64,000 bases of DNA, taken from assembly GCA_022376515.1 (NCBI GenBank), contig WTXI01000064.1, positions 62,001 to 126,000 on the forward strand. The letters are read 5' to 3'. Below, one piece after another: positions 11,040 to 22,558 of the stretch. The notes below the pieces were generated by a model. The model searched no databases. It was given only the letters and a program-made list of their open reading frames with translations, and was not told the origin of the DNA. The position numbers were made by a program, and so were the translations under genes. This stretch comes from Lactifluus volemus. Its lineage: Eukaryota > Basidiomycota > Agaricomycetes > Russulales > Russulaceae. Each line of letters starts with the position of its first letter. Position 1 is the first letter of the stretch.

Positions 11040-12140
11040 TGGTCCTCACACTCCTTCCACAATTACCCTGGCTGCGACATACCCCCGCCACGTCTCCACA
11101 AACGCAGCAACTCGCGCCCTCCATGACCCGATGGTCCACCGACCAGCCCTTAAGCATCTCGCGTATCTCTGAAGGCAGGTACCACGCTCACGGTGAGTAT
11201 GTTGGTGCAGTCGGGGCCGGACAGCGCGCGATGCACGTGCGGTACCTGGTGGCAGCGTCACAGTCGCGATCGTCGCTCTAGGGCGCGTGCGCTGGGTGTG
11301 GGATGTCGACCGGGGCAATGGGAAAGGAGAGCGAAGGCTCAAGTTGGGCATCAGCTGAGGCGAGGCTGTACACAAAGTGCGGGTCCATGGTACAGATGGT
11401 CGGTGTATATGGCCCCGTCAGTGTTGACAGTGCAGGAATACATTACCTTGGGAAAGGGTCCTGAGAAGGATAGGGAGATAAGTTAACTTGGCATAGGTGC
11501 CTGATGCAGGTGGAGTAGGTAGGAGCCGGCAGAAGTCACGCGCAAGCACGTCCTTGGCCTCGGACCTGATACTGGTCGCCGACCCTGACACGGACATGGT
11601 TTGCTCGATCTAGTGGATGCAAACGACGAGCTACTGATATCTTTTCCGACGCGATCTGCGGCTCGGAAACACCGGCCTGGTTCCCTGGAGCGACGCGCTT
11701 CTCTTGTGGCATAAGTGTGCCCATGGTTCGGCTCGCATCCGAGTCTGGGGGCTCAGATGTTAGAACATCAGACGAATCGGACGCGACCTCAATGATGCAC
11801 AGACCTTCGCCAACCTTGGCTACCTGTCCTTTCTTGCACTAGGATTTCCTTGAGAGTGCCTGCATACGGACGAGTGGCTTGCCTTGTGAAAATGCATCGC
11901 GCTCGGCGGGAGTGGCTCATTAAACAGGATGAAGAGTGGTCAGTCGCCAGAGTTACTCGCCAAATAAGGTCCGAGCCGAGCTCTTGTCCCGGATGGCGAC
12001 GGCTAGGATGAATCAGACTAGAAAAACCGAGACGGTGGTGACGTCAACACGCTCTGTTCTAAGGATGACAGCCAAATGAAGCAGCATGCAGTGGAATGAC
12101 AATTGAACCCGTACACGTACTCGTGACCTTCAACGCGTGC
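11040..12140 (-). pseudogene. BCKDH E2 relic E2-2 with internal inversion
   Basis: This is a decayed minus-strand copy of the branched-chain E2 acyltransferase gene. From high to low coordinates it holds a lipoyl remnant (LCIIEV block near 11790-11830), a subunit-binding domain remnant near 11560-11700, and a core remnant near 11440-11500 (KLTYLP-like sequence is not clean). The catalytic-end block is near 11090-11146, readable as SVDHRVM. Between 11147 and 11354 the sequence is flipped relative to all sister copies: the stretch encoding the TLTVS and RWVWDVDRG blocks reads on the plus strand. Stops and indels are frequent. E2 normally forms the mitochondrial core of the leucine, isoleucine and valine degradation complex. 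Confidence 0.78.
11147..11354. other. 208-base microinversion inside relic E2-2
   Basis: In sister relics (for example 55600-55830) the order is GACCAG-CTGATGCCC ... CTTAAGGG-CTGAGGCG. Here it is GACCAG-CCCTTAAG ... GGGCATCAG-CTGAGGCG, so the segment between the two joins is reverse-complemented. Both breakpoints fall next to CTGA sequences. The flanking sequence keeps its normal orientation. Confidence 0.8.
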
Positions 12141-12257
12141 TCCGGCCCTCCTGCCCGAGGAAACCGGCCAGGGGCTCGGACAGGAGAACCCAACGGTTTC
12201 CGCTACTAGCAGTACCCTCCAGTCAACCTCAGGCTCTTTGATGCAAATAGCCTTTCC
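12141..12257. promoter_or_regulatory. Upstream region of F-box gene B1
   Basis: Short sequence between relic E2-2 and the B1 start codon, related to the regions upstream of B2, B3 and B4 (shared GGCCGAGGAAACCGGCCAG-like block). It presumably contains the B1 promoter and 5' untranslated region. No TATA box was recognised. Confidence 0.4.
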
Positions 12258-13836
12258 ATGGGCTCAAACAGTAAAAGTGTTGTTGCACGTCAACGGAAGA
12301 AACTGCTGATTCAACGAGAACCAAGTAAGGCTCATCAGAAACAACGATATCGATTACTGACTCCGAGTTGTGGATGTAGGCCAGGTATTCCAACGAGTAA
12401 CAATAGGATCTCTCCCAGACAATGTCCTCCTAGATATATTTGATTTTTATCAAGTCTTTTTCAAAAGAGACTTCGTTACTAAACATTCATGGAATTGGGA
12501 GAAGCTAGTGCACGTATGCCGAAGATGGCGATACATCATCTTTGAATCGCCAATCCGTCTCAATCTGCGGCTTTTTTGCACGAAGAAATCACCCGTGAGG
12601 AAGTTGTTGGATGTCTGGCCGCCATTTCCTCTCGTCATCCGACTTGACTACAGCTATTCATATTGGGCATGGGAGGACCCCAAAGATTGCATCAATTTTA
12701 CGAACAACCTCGTTGCCGCATTCGAGCGTCGTGATCGCGTACACGAAATTCAAGCTGATATTTCCAATGCACCGAATGATCTATCCGATCAAATTTTTGC
12801 GGCATTGGAGGTACCATTTCCAGCATTGAGATCTTTCTCATTTCAGTCAAGTGAGGAGAACATCTTTCTCCCAGGTACACTCTTGAATGGATCCGCACCT
12901 TGTCTACGAGATCTCACTCTTTCGGGAATCTCATTTCCTTCGTTGCCACGACTCCTCTCGTCTACAAGTGACCTCAGATCTCTTAATCTTTACAATATTC
13001 CTGAATATGGGTACATCTCACCCGAGATAATGGCCATATCGTTGTCTGCGCTGCCAAAGCTCGAATGTCTTATGATCACGTTCAAAGACACGACACCTCA
13101 TCGGCCTCACGGCCCTCACCCCGAATGGAGAAACCGAGCCTCGACTCGGTTTGTTCTCCCCGCTCTCACAAGGCTGTGCTTTCATGGTGTGAGCGAGTAC
13201 TTGGAAACCCTCGTGGTTCGATTCGATGCCCCACTACTCGATGACTTCCGGATAGCCTTTTTCAATCAGCGTGTCTTTGACATCCCGCAAACCGCTCGGT
13301 TCTTCAGTTGTTACCTAGACTCATTCAACGCATCCAGTCTAACCTTGATTTTCAACTGGCAGTACGCCGCCTTCACCTTTCCCTCAAAGTCAACGCATCA
13401 TTCTGTATACTTTCCATGTCACGGGTGGAATATTCTATGCGAAGATATGATTCATCAAGTCTTTTGTTTAGCACAGATATGCGGCCAGATTACGCCCTTC
13501 CGCTCCGGCGTGAAGTCACTCATCATTAAGTCGGACTGTCTCAACGACATTGATGATCCCACGCTATGGCTCCAACTTTTTCACTCTTTCCCCTCTCTCC
13601 AGAGTCTTCAAATACCTGTCATGCTAGAGCCGTCCATCGCATCTGCATTAGAAAGGCCCACGGAGGGATCACCGGCAGCTGCTGAAGTATTCCCCTCGCT
13701 ACACAGCCTTTCCATTGTGGGGAAAACGTTGGGCAAAGCTGTGCAAGAACACATCCAGTCATTCGTTGCGATCCGCCAGCGCTCGGGTCGCCCTGTAGCT
13801 GTCTCTCGCATTAAAAAACATAATCATCATAATTAG
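12258..13836 (+). CDS. F-box protein B1
   Basis: Predicted F-box protein of about 507 residues. Exon 1 is 12258-12324, the intron 12325-12379 (55 bases, GTAAGG donor, ATTACTGAC branch-like site, TGTAG acceptor) and exon 2 12380-13836. The joined N-terminus reads MGSNSKSVVARQRKKLLIQ. It leads into VTIGSLPDNVLLDIFDFYQ, then WNWEKLVHVCRRWRYIIF and VRKLLDVWPPFPLVI. Sisters B2 and B4 start eight residues earlier at MQM; here a small deletion puts that ATG out of frame, so the MGSN methionine is used. The C-terminus is SFVAIRQRSGRPVAVSRI plus a His/Asn tail. The gene lies head-to-head with A2. The likely role is SCF substrate recognition. Confidence 0.86.
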
Positions 13837-14360
13837 GGTCCACCGACCCGTTCCCTGTCCGTCCACTATCTGTCCTTCAAGTCGTCCAGGTATCTTATCT
13901 TCCATGTCCTGAGCGCGATCTCGTACCGCCGCACCTGTGCCTTGGACCTTCTTATGTTCCTCTTTATCGTAGTTTCTGTCGTTTCGCTTTTGTGCGTGTC
14001 CTGCTTCGTTTCTGATTCCCTACGTTGATAACATCACATTTCCATTTGTATTTTGTATTGAATGCGCTACTACGTACATCAACCACCTATAGCTACGAAC
14101 TTGAAATGTCACACAGTATTCAAAGATTGACACTTGAGGAACGAGGGAACGACTCGGACTCGGACATTTCCTGAGCTAGACAGGACAATATTGGCTGGTT
14201 TCCATTCGAAATGCTCTCGGATGTGATAGATTATGGAAGAGTGGCCAGAAATACATTGCCTTGGAAAGGGTTCTGAGAAGGATGAGGAGATTAGAATATG
14301 TGGGTAGCCTGAGCGGTGTTGAGTAGCTGAGTCCCCCTCAAATGAGTGCCAGTGATGCAC
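13837..14360. other. 3' flank of F-box gene B1
   Basis: No gene is seen. The first 270 bases match the flanks after B2, B3 and B4 (pyrimidine-rich, containing CGCTACTACGTACATC). From about 14230 there is a scrap related to the E2 core (around GGAAAGGGTTCTGAGAAGG). The sequence then passes into Rab relic R3. Confidence 0.6.
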
Positions 14361-15780
14361 CGACAACAGCGACTACAAGTGGACAACAATAGTTTGTCTC
14401 TGTTCACTTTTCGACAACTATTGGTACCGATTTCATCTCCAAAATGCTACCTCATTCCAGGGGTCCGCGGTTCCCCCCCCCTTTGTTTATTGTATCCTCC
14501 GAGTCGCGCCGCGGCGCTGGCTGCGCACCACCGTGACGCAGACTACTACTACAGGATACCGCCGGCCAAGAACGCCTCTCCTTCTCCCCACTCAACTACA
14601 TTTTTTTCGTGGTGTGGATGCCGCCTTTCTCATGTTCGACGTCAATCAGCCTGCGATGCTGCATATCCTCACCTGATGATGGTCCGAATTTCGTGCCTGC
14701 GCACCGCTCGGCGCAGATGAAGACATGGAAGAATACTGCCTCGTGGTAGTCGGAAATAAGACCGAACTCACATCCGATTCGGATAACGCTACTACCACTA
14801 TGGAAGAGGATGCCTTGGGCCTCATCGACGAGCTCGTTCCGCCCTCGGATACGCGATCCACTAGCCGCAGTCCAGCAACGCCAGTGGACGAGAGAGAGAC
14901 TGGTTACCTGCCCACGTCATCGATGGAACCGATGACGACGACGAAATGTGAGTACATCCGAACGAAAACTTGAATCTGGATACAGCACCTCTGTCAGAGG
15001 GTATCACTTCCCTTGGACCAGACCAGCTCCCGCAGCGACTGACACCCACACGCTACCCCAGACGCCGCCGATGATGATCCCGAAGCCAACGTGGATACCT
15101 CAGTTCCCACTCATCGTGATCCCACACGTTACATCCTCGATCGATTTCTTCGCATCACCACAAACGCACATTCAAATCCCACTCGCGCAACTCCCACTTT
15201 TTAGCTTCGCGGCGCACGGTCGCACGGTCAGCTCGAACCCACACACGGGCTTCACCTCCTTCCAATCCCCCGCACCCTCCTTTTCCGATGGCACCCACGC
15301 CAAGCCATTCGAATCTGCGCTCTCCTCCCCACTCTCGCGTTCTCGCTCTCCTTCGTCCTCCTCTCCTTTGTTCACGTTTATAAAAGACCCCGCACGACTC
15401 GGAGGCGTTCGGTCTCGTCATTGACGATATCGATATCGATATCAACCACACCCACGATCACGGCCTCGGCGATACGTCACGGTACAAGCCCTTGCACGAG
15501 CCATGCCACCTTGTCCCCCGCGAGGACCCAAGTTATTCTTCACTTCGGCTAAGACAGGCGCGGGCGTCTCGGATGTGTGCCTACATCGCACAGCGTGTCC
15601 TCGCGCGCTGGGAATGGGAGGAAACGCGGGCAGAGCCGCCGAATGGGGTGAGGAAGGGCAGTACAGTCGGTCTTGATCAAGCTACGATCGGGCAAAAGAG
15701 GACATCTGGAAGTACTTGCTGTTTCTTCGTGGGAGCTGCGTGCAACCTTATTTATGTCGATCCTTTTTCCTAGGTTGGAA
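14361..15780 (+). pseudogene. Rab7-like small GTPase relic R3
   Basis: One of the fuller Rab copies. Switch I is readable as STTIGTDFISKM near 14412-14447. The switch II exon begins at about 14555 after a TACTACTACAG acceptor. Next come a damaged FDVNQPA block near 14635, VVVGNKTEL near 14745-14770, a long Ser/Pro/Thr-rich stretch, and the G5 block FFTSAKTGAG near 15536-15565. RTSGSTCC near 15700-15725 could be a remnant of a prenylated double-cysteine tail, although no stop follows. The P-loop exon was not found. Several frame changes make it non-functional. The sequence just upstream of switch I equals the unoccupied target site of the Plavaka transposon at 45270. Confidence 0.8.
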
Positions 15781-16710
15781 CGTTGTTGCCGTGTTTATGG
15801 ATATTGTACGTGCACCTCCTAACAGTAAGAGAAAAAACCTCGGAATGATTAGATTGATAGCTTCCCACTTAAAGTACTATCCACTCGTCCTTGTTTGATA
15901 AGGCCGTGGCCCTGCTTCAAGTGCAAAGTATTGGCCGGGCGTTCATAATCCATAAAGTCTCAAATTCTTGAGGTTTACCGCAACGTCGCAGACTGTACTT
16001 CTGCATTACACGCCATGACAGTGAAATAGGGGAAAACTGCGGTATCGGGATGTCCAAACGGATACTTTTTTGGTATTGGAAGTAACGATATGATATGAGC
16101 GGCACAGCTGATAGCATACAAGAGGAGAGACGGAACAGTCGGGACCACTACTTTGCGCGTGCAGCATGGTAGCTACCCCTCTCTAGTCCAGTAGATACGA
16201 GGACCGTGTTTTCTTTGTCATATGTGTTGCGGAATATAAGTGCAGACTTGAAAAACAACAACAACATACATTTGGAATGTATATACGAGGAACAGGCCAA
16301 GAAGGGGAGTACCATAGCACAAACGGGTAAACTAGGACGAGGTGCAAGTCAGGAACGAAACTAATTCAGTGGGACAAGGAACGTCGAATGGCAAGTAAAA
16401 GTAGTGGTAAGGAAACGAGAATGGGTAGCAACCTAACATAGAACGCGATTCGAGGCATGGTATGTAGTCTGAGATGGGAGATGACAAAGAGATAAACGAC
16501 ACAGAGGGGCCAGCGATAGAGAGAAGGGGGAATAATCGCAACACAGGCCAGTGCAATATAGCACGGAGCCGAGGCATAAAGGGTGGTGTGACCGAGGTGG
16601 CATTGTGGAGTACGGGATGAGGACAGATGGTAGAAGGAGGAATGAGGAAAGGGAACGAAGGGGAAGAAGCTATGCGAAAGACTCCAAGGACAATTACTGC
16701 GCTGGTGTCC
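15781..16710. other. 3' flank of F-box gene A3
   Basis: No gene is seen. The sequence is closely similar to the 3' flanks of A4 (26111-27127) and A6 (52681-53630), including the AACAACAACATACATTTGG block and the purine-rich tract before the stop. It probably holds the A3 3' untranslated region. Confidence 0.6.
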
Positions 16711-18275
16711 TTACTCGCTGGGGCGAGAGAGGGCTACAGGACGACCGCTATGCTGGCGGGCTGCGACAAATGATTGTATGCCTTGTGGCACAGCTTCAGC
16801 GGGTTTTGGGTCAAAACGTCCAACCACAATGGAAAGGGTGTGTAGCGAGGGAAATACTTCGGCGGCTGGTTCTACTGTGGGCCCTTCTAGCGCAGCTGCG
16901 ATGGAAAGCTCTAGCAAGGTGGATATTTGAAGATTCTGGACAGAGGGAAATGAGTGAAAGAGCTGGAGCCATGCCGTCTGATCTATATCGATTTCTGGTT
17001 CTTTGTCCCAATACCCGCACTCGATGACGAGCGATTCCACGCTATATTGGAAGGACAGAATCTGGCTGCATATCTGTGTCATTGAAAACACTTGCCAATC
17101 TAAAGGGTCGCACATGATATGCCACAAGCAACTCCCATCCATCACCCATGCGAATTCATCGGGCGGCATATCAGATGGAAAGAAGACAGCACCTGAGAAG
17201 GAGTCGTCGAAATAAAGCGCATTAATCCTCAAGGTTAGACTGGATGTCCCGAATGAGACTAGATGATCAAAGAACCGAATAGTTTGGGGAATATCAAACA
17301 CGAGTTGATTGAAGAAGACTATCCTGAGGCGATCGAACCTGAGTAGAGGTGCATCTATTCGGGCCGCGAGAACTTCCAGGTACTCGCTGATACCTTTAAA
17401 ATGCAACCCAGTGAGAGCGGGGAGAACAGACCGGGTCTGTGGCGGGACAGGTCGGTTTCTTCGTTTGGGTTGAGGCGTCGGAGATAGGTATTCGATGGCG
17501 AGGTATTCGAGCCTCAGCAACACGGAAAGGGATGTAGCCATTGTCTCGGGTGGGATGTACCCAGAATTAGGTATATTGTAAAGATCAAGAGATGTGAGGT
17601 CTCTTGTAGACAAGAGGAGTCGTGAAAGCGACGGAAATGAGATTTCCCAGAGATAGAGACGTTGTAAACGCGGGGCGGATCCATTCAAGAATGTGTTGGG
17701 AAGGGGTAACACACCTAGGGATGAGTCAAGGAAAAGAGATGTCAATTCCGGAAATGGCTCCTGCATCACCGTCGCTATTCGTTCCCAGAAATTAGGTAGA
17801 TTATAGACTTCAATATGAATTTTCTGTACGCGGTCACGATGCTCCAATGCGGCAATGAGGTTGTCGATTTTGTCCTCACTTGAAAATCTAGTTTGGACTA
17901 CAAGAGGAAATGTTGGCCAAATATCGAGCAGTTTCCTCACTGGCGTTTTTGGTGTGCAAATGATTTCCAATTTGAGACGGAGTGGTGATTCAAAAATGAC
18001 GAATCGCCATCTTCGGCATACGTGCACCAGCTTGGGCCAATTTGATTGCCATTGATAATGATTCGAAGCTTGATAGAATATTTCTAGCAGGACGTCATCT
18101 GGGATCGATCCGATGGTCACTCGTTGGAGCACGTGGCCTGCGCGATACAACTCAGCAATCGTCAATGTGGCCCTAGATGAGCCATACCTGGTCCTGATCG
18201 AATAAACAATTCCTTGCGGCGACGTGCAACTCGCTTTACTCTATTCGAACCTATGGAGCTGTTATCCACCGGCAT
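16711..18275 (-). CDS. F-box protein A3
   Basis: Predicted F-box protein of about 504 residues. Exon 1 is 18275-18188, the intron 18187-18138 (50 bases, GTATGG donor, CGCAG acceptor) and exon 2 18137-16711. The first exon is 88 bases, longer than in A1 and A2, and its product MPVDNSSIGSNRVKRVARRR aligns well with the group B N-terminus, supporting common descent of both groups. The F-box reads VTIGSIPDDVLLEIFYQ, then WPKLVHVCRRWRFVIF and VRKLLDIWP. The C-terminus SFVAARQHSGRPVALSRPSE is nearly identical to that of A4 and A6, suggesting recent duplication or gene conversion. Intact frame. Target unknown. Confidence 0.87.
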
Positions 18276-18294
18276 AAATTAGGTCTCAGGGAAT

Positions 18295-19034
18295 GACCAG
18301 TCGGCGATACTATTGTCTGATTGGGAGAATGGAGTCAGCGGCACGTATTCGAGCTTGAGCCCTGAGTGCAGGTTTATGAGGACCTATCACTTTTGTAATA
18401 GTGACTCGGAAGGATATAGGCGTGCTCGGTAGGATCCACTGACAGAAATGCCCGCAGTTTAGTAGATGGTGGCTCGAGAGATGGGTATATCGAGAGAGCC
18501 GCCAACCTACCTAGTACGTATACTTGAGTTACCCCTGCCCTGATATACACGCGATACACACGCCGTGTCCACCTAGCTTCCATTGGAAAGGTCAGCCACC
18601 AATGGCTGTGTTTGTTGGGAGACGCGGCGCATTGGCAAAGGGTCGACCTCTCTGACACGCGACAACCGCAGGGATTCGAAGTTGACAGTCTTCACACTAC
18701 GAACTGTCATCTGGAGAGCTCTTCCCGGTTAAACAAAGTAATGGGGAGGTCTTGTCCATATTACCCAAAATCAGGGAAGAAAATAGGTATAGAATAGGTG
18801 AATAACTGATAGACGATACAGTGACTATTAGTATTTGTGGCCCCGTATCCGATGCGCCGTGGGAAGATCCTCTCCTTTTCCTGTGCGGTGTGGCATGGGG
18901 TGGGGGCAAAATGCTAAGGGGGAGTTTCCGTCGCGTAATCGATAGCGTATCTGAGTCTCCGTGGGCTGCTCGGTCCATTCATGGCCCGCACGACACGCGA
19001 TGAAAAATCGCGGTATCCGGTCTCGCGGCAGGGT
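18295..19034. repeat. Duplicated non-coding segment X, copy 2
   Basis: Copy of the segment at 5637-6485 and 28735-29415, here uninterrupted by the 2.3-kb DNA transposon, so it serves as the empty-site reference for that insertion (near 18290). It forms the distal 5' flank of A3. No conserved reading frame is seen. Confidence 0.6.
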
Positions 19035-19475
19035 GGGTTAGTCGGGGCGGGAAGAAGCTCAACCATGGCTCGTGGTGCGTGGTATGCACAATACACGCAA
19101 AACTATACGGACGCAAGCTGTAGACGGTCGTAGCAGTGCCAATTGAATAGAAGGCCCGGGCGTTGTATAGCTTACTTGAGCTTCCCAACATCTTGAAGTA
19201 TGTTCCCCTTTCACCTGATCTGTTCAAGGTGTTGTGCGATGACATATCGAGCCGGAGGTGGCTTCCTCCAGTACTTACCCATGGGAATGAAGAAGGATGG
19301 TGAAAGTGCTGGCATGTCATTCACATCACACAGGGCCAAAATTACGCCAACGGGTTGCTCGCCATCGGGGATATTCAACTCACAACTCTAACCTTGAGAA
19401 CACAAGTGTTGTCGAGAAATCAGATTAGAAACAAGATGTTCCACGACTGCCGCGAAATCCCTCACATATTCCTTT
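19035..19475. repeat. Duplicated segment Y, copy 2
   Basis: Second copy of segment Y, continuing to the block ACAAGTGTTGTCGAGAAATC near 19405, which is shared with the copy at 29415-29870. Function is not recognised and no consistent frame is present. Confidence 0.5.
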
Positions 19476-19479
19476 CGCA

Positions 19480-19650
19480 ATCATCCGCTCTGGCTGTTCG
19501 ACATACCCCCGCCACGTCTCCACAAACGCAGCCAACTCCGCACCCTCCACGACCCGATGCCAGCTAATGCCCAACTTGAGCCTTCGCTCTCCTTTCCCAT
19601 CGCCCCGGTCGACATCCCACACCCAGCGCGCGCGTTGTATCCTCGTGCGT
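19480..19650 (-). pseudogene. BCKDH E2 C-terminal fragment E2-3
   Basis: Minus-strand end of the E2 acyltransferase domain, with GAELAAFVETWRGYVEQPE and VWDVDRGDGKGERRLKLGIS readable. The catalytic motif has lost three residues: it reads SWHRVVEG where the intact form is SWSADHRVVEG. The fragment joins Rab relic R4 back to back, as at 6940 and 30060. Confidence 0.72.
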
Positions 19651-19692
19651 TAGCTGTGCACCGCTCACGCGACTCGACCTGTACTACTACAG

Positions 19693-20670
19693 GATACCGC
19701 TGGTCAAGAACGCTTCTCCTCACTCTCCACTACGGTTTTTTTCGTGGTGCGGATGCCACCATTCTCATGTTCGACGTCAATCAGCCTGCGATTCTGCATG
19801 CCCTCACCTGATTGTAGTCCTACAGCCTGCTCGCAGATGAACACAGTGAAGAATAGTCTCGTGATAAGACCGACCTCATTTCCGATTCGATAACGCTACT
19901 ACTACGAGAGAGGATGCCTTGCGCCTCATCGACGAGCTCGTTCCGCCTTCGGATACGCGACCCACCAGTAGTCCAGGCAACGCCAGTGGACGAGAGAGAC
20001 TGGTTACCCTCCTGCGTCGTCAATGGATTCGACAACGACGAATTGTGCGTATATGCATCTCAGTCAGAGGGTATCATTCTCTTGGACGAGACCAGCTCCC
20101 ACAGCGGCTGGCACCCACACTACCCCGGACGCCGACGGTGATCCCGAAGCCAACATGGATACTTCAACTCCCACCACTCATGATCCCACTCCGCACGTCC
20201 TCGATCGACCTCGCTTTGCATCACCACAAACGCACATCCAAATCTGACACGCGCAACTCCCAACTTCAACTTCGCGACGCACGGCGGCACGCTCGGCTCG
20301 AACCCACACATGGGCTTCACCTCCTTCCAAACCCCCGCATCCTCCTTTTCCGATGGGCGCCCACGCCGAGCCATTCGAATCTGCGCTATCCTCCCCACTC
20401 TCGCGTTCTCGCTCCCCTTCGTCCCCTCCATGTCTACACATAATAATAGATCCCGCACGACTCGGAGACGCTTGCTCTCTTCATCGACGATATCGATGTT
20501 TACCACGCCCACGATCAAGCTAGCGCGATACCACATGGCGCAAGCCCTAGCACGAGCCATGCCACCTTGTCCCCCGCGAGGACATAAGTTATTCTTCACT
20601 TCGGCTAAGACGGGCGGTACAGGTGGGGGCGGAGTACTGACAGAGGGAGTCTCGGTAACGTAATAGATAG
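19693..20670 (+). pseudogene. Rab7-like small GTPase relic R4
   Basis: The relic begins at the DTAG codon run after a TACTACTACAG acceptor. It contains FFRGADATILMFDVNQPAIL (about 19740-19795), the best-preserved version of this segment in the window; it matches the Rab7 pattern of an RGAD motif followed by an FDV motif. The G4 box is deleted here. The Ser/Pro-rich stretch and FFTSAKTGG-like G5 (about 20592-20620) follow. It then breaks off into segment X/Y sequence at about 20640. Frameshifts are multiple. Confidence 0.78.
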
Positions 20671-21085
20671 CGTATCTGAGTCTCCATGGACTGCTCGGTC
20701 CATGGCCCGCACGACACAAAATCGCGAGTGGGTAGGAAGAAGCTCAGCCATGGCTCGTGGTGCGTACTATACACAACGCACGCAAATCTATACGGATGCA
20801 AGCTATAGACTCAGGTCGTAGCGGTGCCAATTGAATACGAGGCGCGGACGTTACTTGAGCTTCCCATCATCTTCAAGTTTGTTCCCCTTTCACCCGATCT
20901 TTCAAGGTGTTGTGCGACGACTCGGACACTTCGATCCTGAGGTGGCTCCCTCTAGCACTTACCCATGGGAATGAAGAAGAATGGTGAAAGATGCTGGTAT
21001 GTCCCCTACATCACACAGGGCCAAAATTATGCGAACGGGTCGCCCGCAATCGGGATATTCAACTCACAACTCTAACCTTGGAAAT
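20671..21085. repeat. Segment X tail and segment Y, copy 3
   Basis: After the truncated Rab relic R4 comes about 60 bases matching the end of segment X (TAGCGTATCTGAGTCTCC), then segment Y up to about 21085. Relic E2-4 follows without a catalytic motif. The joins show that R4 was fused to an X/Y segment by deletion. No gene is seen. Confidence 0.5.
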
Positions 21086-22245
21086 TGCCGCCAGGTACCC
21101 GCACGGGCGTCGCGCGTTGTCCGGCCCCGACTGCACCAACATTACTCACCATGAGCGTGGTATCTGCCTTCCGAGCTGCTTAAGGGCTGAGGCCAGGCTG
21201 TACACAGAGTGCGCGTCCACGGCACGGATGGTCGGTGTATATAGCCCCGTCAGTGTTGACAGTGCTATATTGACAGGAATACGTTGCCTTAGAAAGGGTC
21301 TTGAGATGGATGGGGAGATAAGTTAACTTTTTTTGGCATAGGTGCCTGATGTGGGTGGAGTAGTGGCCAGCAGCGTGGGGAAGAAGGATGATGGGGAGAC
21401 AGGAGGTACAGCCGATGGTTCTCGTGGTGAAAGGTAATGATGGTGTATGTTTGGATTAAGGATGGGAAGTATTTCAGGCAATTGAGGTCAGATCCAGTGA
21501 CGTTGAGTGGCCAGGTGCTCGTCAGCAATTCAGTCGGAGAAGGGGTTACCAACAAATGAGGGATGTCCGAACACTGTGAACACTGCATGGGATGAATGAC
21601 AACATTGGAATAAAGATAAATGTACGCACGTTTTCCATTGCTTTCCACATCCCGTTCCGCGTCCGTCCTAGCTCGACGACGATATCCTCTTCTGCTCAGA
21701 GAGAAGTCGTGGCGCCAGGCGGTTGCTCACTAACAGACTTCCTACTCGCGAGGTGGCGTTCTATATCCTCTTTCTCGACGCGCCCATATTTCCCACTTCC
21801 TGGTAAGCAACGCAATATCCACGGCACACCTCGTGCAAAGTTGCGTAGGGCAACCACCTTCATGGCCTCGGACTTGACTGTCGTCGTCGACCCTGACGCC
21901 GATACGGTCGATTCTGGAGAAGGGTAGGTTATTCGGACCAAGTGGATGCAAACGACGGGCTACTGATATCTTTTCCGACGCGATCTGCAGCTCGGAAACA
22001 CGGGCCTGGTTCCGGGTTCCCTGGAGCGATGCGCTCCTCTTGTGGCATAAGCGCGCCCTCGTGGTTGGGCTCGCATCCGAGTCTGGGGCTCAGATGTTAG
22101 CACATCAGACGAACCGGACGCGACCTCAATGATGCACAGACCTTCGCCAACATTGGCTACCTGTCCTTTCTTGCACTAGAGAGCGCCTGCATACGGACGA
22201 CTGACCTCCACGCTGGCCTTGTGAAAATGCATCGCGGTGAGGCTC
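21086..22245 (-). pseudogene. BCKDH E2 relic E2-4
   Basis: Decayed minus-strand E2 copy. From high to low coordinates: a lipoyl remnant with LCIIEV near 22120-22150; a subunit-binding domain with GSGKYGRVEKEDIERHLA near 21755-21815, the clearest copy in the window; a core start resembling TRNGMWKAMENVRTF near 21625-21665; and TLMVSNVGAVGAGQRA near 21100-21155. The C-terminal part with the catalytic histidine is missing, replaced by segment Y. E2 proteins carry the lipoyl arm, bind E3 through the subunit-binding domain and transfer branched acyl groups to CoA. This copy cannot encode that. Confidence 0.8.
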
Positions 22246-22558
22246 ATTGAACAGGTTGAAAAGAGTGGCCAGTAGCCAAAGTTACTCGCCAAATAATGTA
22301 CGAGCCGAGCTCTTGTCCCAGATGGTGATGACGGCTAGGATGAATCGGATTACAAAAACCGAGACGGTCAAGCTGCTCTGTTCTAAGGATGACGGCCAAA
22401 TGGAGCAGCGTGGAGTGGCATCTCAATTGAACACCGTCCACGTGGTCCAACGCCATGCACGTCAATGCAATGCTCGGGCCGAGGAAACCGGCAAGCAGGG
22501 GTTAGTACAGGAGAACACAACGACTAGCAGTGCCCTCCGGTCAATCTCAGTCTCTTTG
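22246..22558. promoter_or_regulatory. Upstream region of F-box gene B2
   Basis: About 310 bases between relic E2-4 and the B2 start, homologous to the regions upstream of B1, B3 and B4. It includes a CCAAAT-containing block near 22397 and GGCCGAGGAAACCGGC near 22480. It is presumed to hold the promoter; no specific motif is certain. Confidence 0.4.

Noticed and set aside
20120..20719. 199-residue minus-strand open frame
   Set aside because: It lies antisense to Rab relic R4, and comparable frames in other copies are interrupted. No known domain.
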